Assembly: GCA_022575985.1 (NCBI GenBank)
Contig: JAKSXM010000150.1
Location: forward strand, 1-64,000
Direction of reading: 5' to 3'
Source: Anagrus nilaparvatae
Lineage: Eukaryota > Arthropoda > Insecta > Hymenoptera > Mymaridae
Length of the DNA stretch: 64,000 bases
The notes under the pieces were generated by a model. The model did no database searches. It was given only the letters and a program-made list of their open reading frames with translations, and had not been told where the DNA came from. Below, one piece after another: positions 10,243 through 22,252 of this stretch. The number at the start of each line of letters is the position of its first letter. The first letter of the stretch is position 1. The position numbers were made by a program, and so were the translations under genes.

Positions 10243-13200
10243 CTAAAGAAAATATTGATTTTCAAATTTACTTTTAAAATTAAATCAAAACATTTATTTA
10301 AAGAAAAGGGCAAATAAGATTTAGAAACTGTCTGCAACACAAATTTCTTGTCTCATCTTTCCTTTTATTTACCTGTTCTTCTTCATCGTCATCCCTGATA
10401 ACAACATCCCTTCTCCTCCTGGCACCTCTTAGTTCTGCAGACAGACCTTCAACAGATCTCGGCCTGCCGCCGAGAGTAGCGAGATTGCCTTCAAGTTCTT
10501 CTGGTCCGGCTGTTCCTTTTCTTTTAACTGTATGATATGTTGATTGTTGTCCTGGTAATGGCGGTGGAGGTAAATTTAAACTACTGTGTGAGCCATTTTG
10601 TTGAGTTGTACTACTACTACTACTACTACTAGATGAGTCTACTACGGTTGAGCTTGGGGATGATGGAGAAGATGCTGATGTTTGGGCTTGTGGGGCTGGT
10701 ACTATGTCAGGCGTTTGCTCACTGATAAAATTGTAAAAAGAATGTAAAGATTAAATACTGATTTAATTACTTTATTTAATTAATTAATTTACCTGTAAGC
10801 TCCAGCAGGGCCACTTGGATGACGTGGATCGGGATATACAGCTGGTGGAATAGAATAATCTGATGCATGTGGTAAACCATATTCAGAAGATAATCCTTGA
10901 TGTACTGGTGCGCCATATTCTGATGATATGGAGTTGGATGGTGCGGCATATTCAAGACCTGGATGACCACATTTAGGTTCTGGACAATTGTAACGACATA
11001 CTTGAATAACACATTGGAAGTGCACATTCATACTATCTGGGAATTTGAATGCTTGGAAGTAAGCAAAACTAACAACAGATGCACTAGGGCCGAAGTTCTT
11101 TAATTTTTGGAACCTAGAAAAAAAAACATTTTTTTAATGTTAATAATTTATTTAATATATAACATCTTACGATATAAAATTTAAGAACGTTCATTAACAC
11201 ACTACGTATAGTCGTCTGGGCTATATTTAGAGCATACTTGCTAACAGTTAGCCAAATTCCGCTTGCAGATAGCAAAATTTTTCTTTTCTGGCTCCAAGGA
11301 TTGCAAATGACTTAAAACGTAAAGAAAATTTAAAAAATAGTACATTACGATACATGACGAGAAAATTTTTTTTTGTCATCGAACTGCTACTAAACCAATT
11401 TTTAAAATTTTTTTTACGTTTCAGGTCATTTGCAATCGTTTGAGCAAGAAAAAAATCCACTAGCCATACGCGGAATTTCGTTAGCTTCAAGAATATTATT
11501 TTTCAGTGTACAAGAATTTGTCAATATAAAAATAGTTGTTTCGCGTATTTTTGAATAAAAATATGAAAAAAAAAAACAAAATGAAAACGTATGTTGAAAC
11601 CATTACGGCGCAGATATATAGAAATTTCAGATTTATTGAGGTCTAGAGACTTCATCGATCAAAATTCTTCAAATTATCATAAAAAATTTCAAAATATTTC
11701 AGGAAAAAAATTGTAAAAGCTCATATTTTATCAACTTTAAAATTATGTCATTTTTCGTTTCAGGCAAAGTGTTGTATTTCGTACGCGAATAAAAAAGTAA
11801 GCATGTTTCTATGTGCAAGTAGTGTAAATTATGTATAACCTGATATAACGTACATAGGTATATATATTTATATATATATACTCGTTATAAATTTCTAGCG
11901 CAGCGATAATCGAATACACTCTTGTTACTATGTCCTACAATAAATATGTCGAACGCATAGAATAATAGGAAAAAAATATACACGCACATAAATTGACAAG
12001 AAAAATATAAAACGCACAATTTATTAAATTTTCAAGTAAATAAAAATATTTCTACCATACCTGGACATAATCTTTGGTCTAACGACGCATCCATATTGAT
12101 CAACAAGTTGTATTGGTGCTCTCTTTCCATCATGAGCGACACAATTTCTAACAAGCATGTCAAACTTGTTTTCGTCATCCTTAATGGCAAGTACCATTGT
12201 CATGGTTTGTCCAATTTTGACAATACCTGATACTTCTGAAGCCCATGGTCCTTTACCAACTTGAATTTGCATCCAACATTGTAAGTTATCACCAAGGAAG
12301 TTGGCAGTTACGGCATGTAACATATCAACTTGGAACGGCCTGAATGTAACAGCTTTTTCATAAAAATCGTACCACGTGCATCTTAATTTTCTAGCTTGAT
12401 CCCATACTTCTTGTACCAAAGGATCGTATTGAATAATGATGGTATTTTCAACATAACTACCGGATGGTGTTGGTGCACCATAAGCAGCAACATTATGGTT
12501 AGCAGACGATGACATACCACAGGAATTAAGGAAAATTTCAAAAGTTTGGCTCAATTGTCCAGTACCAGGTTTCATATGTACACAATGATGGTCAGAATAA
12601 AAACCTTTACTGAAAATCATACCGTAAAACGGACGATCGAATTCAATGTTAACTCTCATATGAGTTTTTTCACATTGTACTTGTAAATGTTTAATCTGTG
12701 GTGTGTCCGATGTACTTAAAGGCCAATTTTCTTCAGCACCACCATGATTAATACTTGGTGGTCCATATTGAGGAACTGGTAAACCATATGCCCCTCTGTG
12801 TTCTAATGGAAGCGATGCACTGTCTAATGGAGCTTCACAATTTACATTCTGAAAAAAAACAAAAAGTTAGCAATAAATATGTGTCATATAGGTACAAAAA
12901 AAACCTGTTTTTTATTTATAAAAATACTAAATTAAGTGGCATTATTATTATATTTACTTTGAACAAATATTTAACCTACATATCAAATTTATAGCCTATA
13001 TATATTAGAAGCTAAAACATATAATACTTTATAAACATTAGTTTTCTTGATTTAATTTACGGTACATAGATAAAAGAATGTTATAAAAAAAAAAATTGGT
13101 TGAGAAAAATCATAATTTTTTTTTTTTCTTTTAATATCATATTTTTTTTGTATAAAATAAGTGAGTATTAAACATGTGAAAGTAGATTGGATCTAATATG

Positions 13201-16200
13201 TATTTAAGTTCATTTTATTTTTAAGGAAATTGAAGGTATTAATGTTTATTTGGTTTGAGAGAAATGATATCAATCAGAAAATTATTATTTTTTTTTATAC
13301 ATGCTGTAAATATGTAATTAAGAAGATTGTAGTTTATTGAAAAATTTCATTTAAATTTTTAATCAATAATCTTATAGCATTATTGATCTTTTTTACTTGT
13401 ATAGATTTTTTATGGATAAATTATAGATTTTTTGTATATTAGACTGGGTGCAGATTTGTTATATCTTCTGATTCTAGAAATTTTAATTGTACCAGTCGCG
13501 TTTTTCAGAACCCTGAAATCTTTAATTTTGGTCTACCTTTTAATATTGAAATAGGTAATTTAGAAAAAAATAACAATGGTCGATTGTTAAGATCAAATAG
13601 AAAATTAATTCCTAGGCAGAAATATTTACCAATGACCCAACTTGGTTGCTTTAACCAATACTTATGTAAATTTAAATCTTCATAAATTTTCTCTAACAGT
13701 AATTTGTCCAAATTACAATATGTAAATATGCAACAATAAAAAATAAAATATTTTAAACATTTTTCCTTTTCCTTAGTCATATAAAAAATAATAACCAATC
13801 TAATATACACACAAAGTTTTAAAAAATTCTTTTGCAAGATGTAATAAAACAGGAAATACACCATAAGAGACAAGATATCAGTTAGTAAGTATGTAGTACC
13901 AATATGTATAGCTTCAGGCGCATTTATAAGTTTTTCTGGGTTACCTCATGACGGATGTGAAGATGAGTAAAGTGTATGTACGTATTCATGCAAGTGTATC
14001 AAAAAAGAAGAAGAAAAATTTTATTAAAAGACATTCGTGTAATACATCGATTGAAATCTATTTTAACAATTGTTTTTCATGTATTTAAAAAATCTTTCTA
14101 TAAAATAGTTAATTTACATATTCTAACTTTCGTTCTGCTTTTTTTTTTTATTTAAGTAGGTAAAATTGTGAATAAATCAGTCATGTATTTATTATTATTT
14201 GTGTATATAACAGAAGATTGAGTGAAATTATAAAACTAGACACTTAAAAAATTATTTTTTTTTTTCTTAAGTGTCTTTACAAGATAAATAATACGTGCTT
14301 GTAAGACAAATGTTTTTTTGCATATAAATAAAAAAATTAATTAAATTAAAGAAAAAAAATGTTAATTGTTTGTATCGACTTAACAATTATTTTATTAAGT
14401 ATGTAAATAGAGCAATCAAAATAATAATCAATTACGAATTGTGAAAATTCGAGAAATTTAAAAAATGACATAAGTTTCATCTGTCAGAAAATAACAGTTT
14501 GGTTAAATTATTTACTTACTAGTAATACAACTTTTCTTTAATAAAAAAACATGTTTATTTATTTGATGATGTGCGTATTTTGATCACACCTTGTATAATA
14601 AGACATTCGATAGTTTTGGAATGTAGGTAAGAGCGCGAGGCTTGTTAGAAAAATATTTTTTTTTCAGAATTTGATCTAGTATTTTGTGATTTAAAATTTT
14701 TTAAATTACTGTATTTTATTACGTATTTTTCTTTTAATGAATTTAATAACTATAATTATTTTAACATATATTTATTTATTTTTGTTGTTGATAATAAAGA
14801 GTATCAGGGGTCAGATTTCAATTACTCATTTTTCGATATTCGCTAATATTTGGTTATATTTTTAGTGAAAAATGAATGAAACATGAATGATGACAGGTTA
14901 AATCAAATTTTTATATCAAACAATAGTTAGCATTTGTATCAACCAAAAGTGTTTAATTTTATTGTATAAAAAAAGATTTTACGGAAAAAATTAAATTATG
15001 TAATAATTAGGAAAATTTGAATTTCCCTTAGAAATTTCAAAAAAAAATCCGCAATTCCGGTTACCGTTACCGGATTTTCATTTTCAACTATCAAAATTCC
15101 GTTTGTGGCATGCGGCATTTTTTTTACTAAATGGTTGGAAATGACATAAAACCTAAAGAAAAGTCTAAAGTAAAATTTTTTTTGATCCGGAAATTCTTTT
15201 TTCTTAGTCCCATCATGCCGTAATGCTTGCATTTTAAATAAGTGAAACTCAATTTTTTAAAATTTTCTTTGCGTTTCAAGCCATTTGCAATCGTTTAAAA
15301 GAAAACAAAATTTTCAGCGTATTTTTTCCATTTACCATTCGTCTTTTTAATCTCAGAAGTTTTTTTTTCACGAGGTTTCAATATGTTACTCAACTAACTT
15401 CTAATTCCCCTATTATATTATTTTTCTGAATTTCAAAAAAAAATAAAATTACAGCAATATTAGAAAATAAATTTTTATGATTATTTAATACCTGCATATT
15501 ATTTAAATAATTAAGAAATTAATGCTCGTAAACTATTTTTATTGTTATATTCCAATTTCTATAATTAAGAAATTCTCCACATTTAAAAGTTTCTTTGAAT
15601 CCCCATAAATAATAAAATCCACTCAATCATAAAAATCCCAAATATACCCAAGAGACTACACAGCCATACATAACTTTTTTGATTTATTAAAGCTTCTAAA
15701 CTAATTACCCCATAATTATATTTTTTTCTTAAAAAAAAAAACTAGAAAATTATTGTTATATAAACAAAAAAAAAAGAAAAAATTATGTCAAATAATCATC
15801 ATATGTCTGTATAAGGATTAAAAAGAAAAAGTAGAACAAACTTAACTATACAACATTCTCTTATTACCCATCTTCTACATACAAACACATTAAAAAAAAG
15901 TCGAACTGTATGACATTAAATAAATAAAATACACTTTTTTATATTAATAAAAAGCTTATTATAAATAATAATAAAAAAAAATTAGAAATTCGTCCTAATC
16001 AATAATACGGTCATTTTCCTTACGTTCTGATTTTTTCTTAAAACATATTTTATTTTATTTCATATTTTATATGTAATTAAATTTTTATTTTAAGTTAAAA
16101 AATGATTTTATTTGTTCATATGAGATATAAACGAATACAAAAGTGTGAGAATTAGGCTGGGAAATTTAGTAGTTTTATGATTTTTTACTTTTTTTTTTTT

Positions 16201-19200
16201 ACTAATTATACAACATGAATTTATTAATGAGATTACTTTTTATATTTATTCATTTAGTACAAATGATTATAAAAAATAAATTTTATTGTGTGTTAAGTAT
16301 GTAATACGAGGAAATTAAAAAATATTTTCTCTTCATTGACAGTTAATTTTATTCAAGTTTAATTAAATGCTATTATTTTATATATTCTATTGTTTTAGTT
16401 TAAACTTTAAATATTTTAGATTCAGGGTTTAAAAATTTTTAAAAGATTTTTTGTAGAAGGTGCTAGTTTTAACTGAATTTTTTTTTTTTGTTCATTAACA
16501 GTTTCCAATGTAATATAGAGTTTGGCGAAAGTTGGCTCGACGCTTTTTTGTTAATATACAATATAGCCAATGTTATCACTACACACTTAATAGGTTATCT
16601 AGAGAATCCAGCTTAGCAGGCATCTATCTAAGATAACATAATTTATTAGCCGCTCAAACTTGATACTTGCTAAACTTTCTTATTACTTTAAAATGACTTT
16701 ATAAAGGAAAGCATCAGTTTTTATGAAGCTTGACAATATTGCCAATATAGAACACGTAATAGCTATTTATTAAACAAGGGATAAAATATTGGTTTTGGCT
16801 TTGCATGCAGTTGTATGCACGGGCGATCATAGCGAGCGAGTGCAGATAACATGTAAAAGAGTCGAACCCCATATTTTGTCCCGTGTTCTAAACAATAGTT
16901 TTACATATAATGGGCAAAAAGCCATCTCCCTAGGGTAGAAAATAGACTTTTTTTGCCCTGGATATGTAATGTCACAAACTTTTCTGCCTATATTGTGTAA
17001 AATTAGAAAAATTATGTTTACTTTACAAGCATTGAAAATATAATATTAAGGTTGATTTAATCAATAAATTTAATTTAAAAAGTATATAAGGTTTTTGGTT
17101 CTTTTATTACGATAATATATTATATGATAGCTCTACTTATAGTATTCTAATGTCATTTCTCTTTCGAGAAAAAAAATTCTTTGTATTTAAGTAAGTAAAA
17201 TATTATCAAAATTTTCAAAGAAAAGAATTTTTTAAACAAATATTACATTATTCTTTGTCGAAATTATAGTTATGTGAAAAAAAATGTTACATAAAAAAAT
17301 TTTTTGAATGTTTCGCTTACTTCGGCAAATTTAATTAAAAAAATTAAAGCCCCAAGTTTTTGTAACACGGAACATTAGTTAATTAGGAAAAAAAAAGCAA
17401 ATGATAAAAAAAAATATTAATTTTCTACCTCATTTTCTCAATTCGTTTACCTCAATAACTATGCAAATACTTAATCAATACAAGAGGAAAAAGCTTTTAT
17501 CTTTTATTAACAAAAAAAAAAATCAAGAAAAAATCAAAGCAGATAATCAGAATTTTTCTAATTTACTAAAATAAAAAAAATTAAAATTCTCTACAATTTT
17601 CACCTTCAGTTATAATAATAATAATATTGTTCAATACTGTCATTACCATTATCTTCCACCCGCTCACGTACAATAGTAATATAAAAAAAGATATCCCAAC
17701 TTTCGTTTTTTACTGTAAATTATATTGAACGTTCAATTTTTTACAGAAGTCTCTGGTATTATAAATAGAAAATACTTTTTTTTTGTGGTTTTGCACAAGA
17801 TTACAAGTCTAGCCGATTGACTAGTCGACGCCTTTCCTTATTATTATAAATAAATATAGGCTTTTTTGTGCTAAAGTAATTTTAATAGAAATATATAATT
17901 TTCTAATAAAATTAATTTTATAATTATATAGTCGTTTTTTGCTCATTTTCAGCGCTAAGCGTTAAAATTTTGTTAAATAATTGAAATTATTTAGCATTTT
18001 AAAAATGTATAAGAATTTTTATTACTTTTTAAGAACTAATAATTAAAACTCAATAAAATATTTTCTGAGAAAAATGCCTCTGTTAATTTTTCGTCCTGAT
18101 ATTATTAAACTTCCAAAAATTATTTTATTCACAGGATTTTTTGCTACTTATGTAAAATGTTAATTTTAATTTCCGATCGGATTTTGAATGTTATGAAATT
18201 TAAGCCTAATTCAAGCAAATATCAAAATGTAAAATGAAGGTACACGATGGTCATTTTTGTTGGGATTTTCGATTACCCAGCGAATTTAGCAGTTTTTTTT
18301 ACCAAAAAGGTGAAACTCTTAAGTTTTCGCTTATTTTATTATTGCCGTTGAATTTATGGTATTCAGTAAATTTTTGGAGAGCTCTTAGAACTGCACACTG
18401 TAAAAAGTAACTTCCTTATATTAACAAAAAAATTAGAAAATTTTCGAAAAATTTGTAAATTTTCGAAAAAAATCGTATAATTACTACATTTAGTATATTA
18501 ACAAAAAATTGTGAATTTGCAACTTTTTTCGTAAATGCACAAAAAAAAATCGAGAATTCTCGAATTTTTCGATAATATACTAAATTTAGTAAATATACGA
18601 TTTTTTTCGAATATTTACAAATTATTTTGAAAATTTACTAATTTTTCGAAAATTTTCTAATTTTTTTGTTAATATAAGGAAGTTTTTTTTTTACAGTGGC
18701 ACTAATGAGCTTAAATTTTGGAATCAATTTTTTAGTGAATTTTATTCGCTAATAAAGAACTCAAGTAACCTATTAAAAAACACTCCCAATCTTATAAAGG
18801 CCCAACTGTGTAAATTGAACTTGAAATTAAAAAAAAATTAATTTATAAAAAAAAAATGTTATCATTTACTAAGAAAATAATACGATTATTTTTTATGTGA
18901 AAAAGGAATCATTAAATAACTGAAAAATACTCTATAATTTATTAATTTATTATATTACTATTATTATAACTTTCTCTTGAAATTTACGTTTACCAAATGC
19001 TTATATACTTATTATTATTACATATAATATTATAAGTGAAATTTTATGATTGACCTTAAAATAAATATAAAAAATTTTATGTTTGATCTGATTTTTTTTC
19101 TTCAAATGATACGTATAGTAATATTATTTTAGTATCAAATCGATAAAATTGGTTTTTTTTAAATAAAAGTTGATCTGGGTAAAAATTTGTAATGTTATTA

Positions 19201-21717
19201 ATTTTTGTTAATTGTACTTTTGCTTTTTTATTAATTAAGACTTATCTTGATGGAATGTAAAGGACTGAATTATGTAAGTGATTTTATGAGATTGGTATAA
19301 TACGACTTGTGTACAGAAAAATAAAGAATGGCGCAGATAACTCACAAATTTTTGGTAAACTAGGATCTGGGGCATTGTTTTTTAATGGCTAGGATTCATG
19401 AATAGCAAAAAATATGTTTTGGTCGCTGACAGGACCTAAATTTTTTTTTGTTGTTTGAAAAACGTACAAAAATATCCTTCAATAAACTATCATTTCATTA
19501 ATTTCTCTCGATATTTTTAACGAATATTTAACATATTCAAATAAGAAAGTTAAATATAAATTTTAAGTTCTTTATTTGCTTAAATTTTCAAAAAGTATAT
19601 TTACAGTTAATTTTAAGAATTATTTTTTTTTTATAAAAGAGACACCGCTTTATATGCGTGTAACCATTTTTTTAAATAAATTTTTGACATTAATTTAAAT
19701 AAAAAAAAATTATTAACTTTTTCTTTCTCTTTTTTTTATCATCTTCTATTTTAAAAAGCCAATGAAAATAAAAAAAAAATAAAAAATAGTCTTCGTTTCA
19801 CACGATAATATACATAAAAATCAAGACACGTCCGGCAAAGTGATGACCTACTAATTTTTATCATTATTAAAAATCAAGTTCTTCTTCTTTATTTCTTATT
19901 ATTTTTATCTTATATTCATTTTCACTTATTTTTATCGATATATTTTTCTTCTGTCTTTACCTACACGAATTCACACTTTTTTCTTGTACAATATTTTTCA
20001 GATAAGAATCTAAATATCAATAAAATTATTATTGCAATTGTAAATATTTTGTAAAACACATATGTAGGTATATAAAATTTGTTATTTTCAAACATCTTAA
20101 TTAATAAAAACGGAAGTCCATAATGATAATCAATGTTTTTTTGAACTGGATTTTTTTTAATTTATTTATTTATTAAATAAAACTAGAAACTCTGGTTTAA
20201 TACATTAAATCCCGGAAATTTCAATTGATAATTTATCATTGACATGATTCAGTTATGCTTTTAGCAAGAAAATTTTTTGACTCAAAATATTCGTTTTTAA
20301 ATTTAACTCAAAAATTTAATTTTTATTTAAACAGAACGGAAATAAAAAATAATTTTCTTCATAAACTACATGTTTGTACTATAAATTTTTCTTTTTACGG
20401 TTAATAATTTTTCATTTTCTGACGTCATTTAATAATTTTTACTATTATTTTTAGTTAATTAAATAATTATAGAATATGATTTTAATAGAGTGTTAATTAT
20501 TATTTTATCAAAAGTTTTTTTAATTACTTTTAATTATGATAATTTTTTTGAAAAATTATTTTTTTTATTGTTTGATTATGTAGGTTAAATTGATAGTTTT
20601 TCGCTGAAAACTTTTTAGTTTATTGAGCTTTTTCTTTTAACAAGGATATAATTTACAAAAATCACTTTTTGACTTGAATACTAGTCTGAATCTCAAAACT
20701 AAGAAAGATAATTTTAGAGCAAAAATGTTGAAAATAAAAGAATTTTAAGTAGAAAAAAAATTTCCAGATTTTCAAAAATACACAGCCAAAAAGCGAATTT
20801 TGCTCTTATTGTAAAAATTAAATTGAATTTAATTCCAAAAGCTTCCAAAATTGATTTTTTTTTAATTTTACAAAAGATTTCACTGTAAAATATTAAAGAT
20901 CATGATAATAATAGGTAAAAAGTTAACACCTAAGCATTCTGGATGAAGAAGCTGATAAAAAACTATCCCTGGCTTGTTGCAGGGTGAATTCCAGCAGTGT
21001 TTGCACCAGAAATAATTTTTTACCACTCGGTGTTCTAATAAATAGTACAGAGAGAATCAACAAAGCATAAATAGTACCGAGTTATTCATATGGAAAGAAT
21101 CATTTGCTACAATTTCAACGGGCATTTACTGGAGAACCTATAACGTGTAACTAGAAAATTTATGTCTTTGAAGGTATAAGGTCCAAAAATAATATAGCTT
21201 TTAAGCTTGACTAACTTAAATTTTCAAACTGAAAGGCCACCCTACCCTACCCTACCCTACCCTACCCTACCTTAGCCTACAGATGCCAAAATTTAGCATT
21301 GCTACCACGATTGCCACAGAATTTTGTTCTAATTAACGTTATTAAAAGCACTATAGAGGATATATCAGAGGATAGATTAGAATTTTTGCTGAGTACACAA
21401 CTTTTTTGTACTAGGACTCCAATATTCAAGAAGGAATCTTGAAGAACCAGCGCAAAAATTTAAAATAATTCCTTAATTTAAAAGATCTAAAATATTTGTT
21501 TGGTCTAAATTTAATTATATTATTAAGTATTTCATAAAATCTTTTGCAATATTTTAAAAAACTAAAGTACTATTAACCAGAATTTCTGGAGTTAAATTCA
21601 ATTTAATAAAATTTTTTAAAGAAAACTATTAAAATAAAAATGTGTACTTACTGCTAATAGTAAAAGTGGCAGCAAACAAGACCACGTTTTCCTTAAACTC
21701 CTCCGCGTCCTATCCAT
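9859..21717 (-). CDS. ZP-domain transmembrane protein, cuticlin-like (five coding exons)
   Basis: Spliced gene with coding exons 21717-21652, 12848-12061, 11113-10793, 10721-10373 and 10242-9859. Together they give 1908 nt, a 635-aa protein, with every GT/AG junction in frame. Residues 1-22 are a signal peptide (basic start, then a Leu-rich core ending LLLLA). A ZP domain spans about residues 79-335, opening at VQCEKTHM and closing with the CVIQVCRYNC and PEPKCG cysteines. A Pro/Ser-rich linker follows, then a tetrabasic RRRR at 493-496 (furin-type site), one transmembrane helix near 579-602 and a cytoplasmic tail of about 33 residues. Insect proteins of this layout are secreted apically, cleaved before the membrane and polymerise into cuticle-associated matrix; that role is inferred from the family. 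I believe it belongs near the trynity/neyo/morpheyus cuticlin-like group but cannot assign an orthologue. The ATG at 21717 is the only start that precedes a signal peptide. Confidence 0.92.
10373..10721 (-). CDS. ZP gene coding exon 4: low-complexity linker and furin-type site
   Basis: Finishes codon 392 and encodes residues 393-508. It is separated from exon 3 by a 71-nt intron. It contains Ser/Pro-rich sequence, a poly-Ser run from an AGT trinucleotide repeat, a PPPPLPG patch, and then GARRRRD followed by an acidic DDDEEEQ. The tetrabasic block precedes the membrane helix by about 80 residues, as expected for the processing site that releases ZP ectodomains. The donor is GAACAG|GTAAAT, phase 0. 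Confidence 0.88.
10608..10633. repeat. (ACT)n trinucleotide repeat encoding poly-Ser
   Basis: About eight ACT units on the plus strand. They are read as AGT (Ser) codons in exon 4 of the ZP gene, in the extracellular linker. Length variation here would be tolerated in frame. Confidence 0.8.
10793..11113 (-). CDS. ZP gene coding exon 3: end of ZP domain and linker
   Basis: Residues 285-391 plus two bases of codon 392. The acceptor is TTTTTTCTAG before GTTCCAAAA and the donor is TACAG|GTAAAT. It carries the last ZP-C cysteines (FQCVIQVC, RYNC, PEPKC), which close the domain near residue 335. A Ser/Pro/Tyr/Gly-rich linker follows, with a repeated SSEYG motif. This linker is likely disordered and extracellular. 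Confidence 0.92.
11114..12060 (-). other. ZP gene intron 2, with a palindromic repeat
   Basis: A 947-nt intron with consensus GT and AG borders. It holds an imperfect inverted repeat at about 11235-11490, listed separately. No exon-like open frame is visible in the rest. Confidence 0.85.
11235..11490. repeat. Imperfect palindromic repeat, family shared with 15010-15330
   Basis: The left arm (about 11248-11335) contains GATTGCAAATGAC and AAACGTAAAGAAAATTT. The right arm (about 11390-11490) contains their complements, TCATTTGCAATCGTTT and TTTTTTACGTTTCAGG. It has the form of a decayed MITE inside intron 2 of the ZP gene. Confidence 0.55.
12061..12848 (-). CDS. ZP gene coding exon 2: mature N-terminus and most of the ZP domain
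   Basis: Residues 23-284 plus two bases of codon 285. The acceptor is a long T run ending TTTTCAG before AATGTAAAT. The mature N-terminus has NVNC and an acidic, Pro-rich lead of about 55 residues; the ZP-N module then starts at VQCEKTHM (Met86). Conserved cysteines appear in HHCVH, NSCGM, LRCTW, QCWMQ, RNCVAH and YGCVV. The donor is CCAG|GTATGG, and it rejoins exon 3 to restore the junction PKIMSRFQK, a typical ZP-C stretch. Confidence 0.93.
15010..15340. repeat. Diverged second copy of the intron palindrome family
   Basis: Shows the same landmarks as the repeat at 11235-11490: GGAAATGACATAAAACCTAA on one side, and TTTCTTTGCGTTTCAAGCCA followed by TTTGCAATCGTTT on the other. Arms pair poorly, so this is an old copy. 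It lies in intron 1 of the ZP gene. Confidence 0.45.
18396..18698. mobile_element. CACTG-ended palindromic MITE, copy B (303 bp)
   Basis: Same family as 4490-4918, sharing the CACTGTAAAAAGTAACTTCC start, the TTCGAAAA and AAATTTAC interior motifs and the TTTACAGTG end, but lacking about 125 bp of the interior. The trinucleotide GCA flanks both sides, consistent with a 3-bp target duplication as in CACTA-type elements. It lies in intron 1 of the ZP gene. Confidence 0.85.
21238..21271. repeat. (CCCTA)n pentamer array
   Basis: About six perfect CCCTA units, ending in CCTTAGCCTA. The unit differs from the canonical insect telomere CCTAA, so this is a simple repeat and not clear telomeric DNA. Confidence 0.85.
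21652..21717 (-). CDS. ZP gene coding exon 1: start codon and signal peptide
   Basis: Encodes 22 residues beginning MDRTRRSLRK and ending in a Leu-rich core, LLPLLLLA. The donor reads GCA|GTAAGT and leaves phase 0, matching the phase-0 acceptor of exon 2. Signal-peptide cleavage probably falls at or just after the exon junction, before NVNC. An upstream pyrimidine-AG (CTGAATTCCAG, near 21750) may mark a 5' UTR splice, so the transcription start probably lies further upstream, but it is not resolved. Confidence 0.85.
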
Positions 21718-22048
21718 TTTGAATGTGTTTTTAAATGCCCTTCCGTTCTGGAATTCAGAAAAAAGGAAAAATCAGTGCCACTTTCTTCTTAACAATTTTA
21801 TAAAATCCTTTAGGTTTATTTTTTAAAAGAAATTTTTATTTTTATTTCACAAAATTTTACACTTTTTTCGTTAATGAAATATCCTCACAACCAAACTTTT
21901 CTTAAATTATAAAACTCACATTAATACCTCAATCAACCTGTTTCCCACAAAATCCTTACTGCAATAAAAAAAATCACAAAAAAAAATTTTTTTTTCAAAG
22001 TTACTAATCACCGAATTCTCTTCATTTGTTACAATTTCGAATTCTCGC

Positions 22049-22252
22049 GTGAATAAAAAAAAAATGAATATAACCGGAGGCCCGGTGAAATTGTTGAATG
22101 CTAACGCGAGAGCAGCTCGAAGTAAACTCCTCTTAGAACACGAGCACGAGTCAGCTTGTCCCACTGACCTACTGAGGAGACTCGAATATGATCCTCATAC
22201 CGACTGTTTGGGACTTGGTATGAGACTTATTTATCCCCCACTCAGATAATTT
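22049..22252. promoter_or_regulatory. GC-richer island upstream of ZP exon 1 (possible 5' UTR/promoter)
   Basis: This stretch is visibly richer in G+C than the DNA around it and lies about 330 nt upstream of the ZP start codon. On the minus strand it has TCAGT initiator-like motifs near 22165 and an ATAAATAAG TATA-like motif near 22230. Spacing between them is not canonical. A 66-codon plus-strand open frame crosses it (NITGGPVKLL onward) but resembles nothing I know. I favour a 5' UTR or promoter of the ZP gene. Confidence 0.3.

Larger units (their letters stand above)
12849..21651 (-). other. ZP gene intron 1 (about 8.8 kb)
   Basis: Separates the signal-peptide exon from the ZP exons, with a GTAAGT donor and a T-rich TTTTCAG acceptor. 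Apart from a diverged inverted repeat near 15010-15330, a CACTG-ended MITE at 18396-18698 and a CCCTA array at 21238-21271, it is A/T-rich DNA with no coding signal I can support. Its open frames are short and of low complexity. Enhancers may be present but cannot be read from sequence alone. Confidence 0.8.

Noticed and set aside
10041..10277. 78-codon plus-strand frame
   Set aside because: Antisense to the transmembrane exon of the ZP gene; its Leu-rich look comes from reading that exon in reverse.
12755..12994. 79-codon plus-strand frame
   Set aside because: Antisense to ZP exon 2 and its intron boundary.
16755..16900. Weak inverted pair (AAACAAGGGATAAAATATT with CATATTTTGTCCCGTGTTC)
   Set aside because: Too many mismatches and no clear ends or flanking duplication to call an element.
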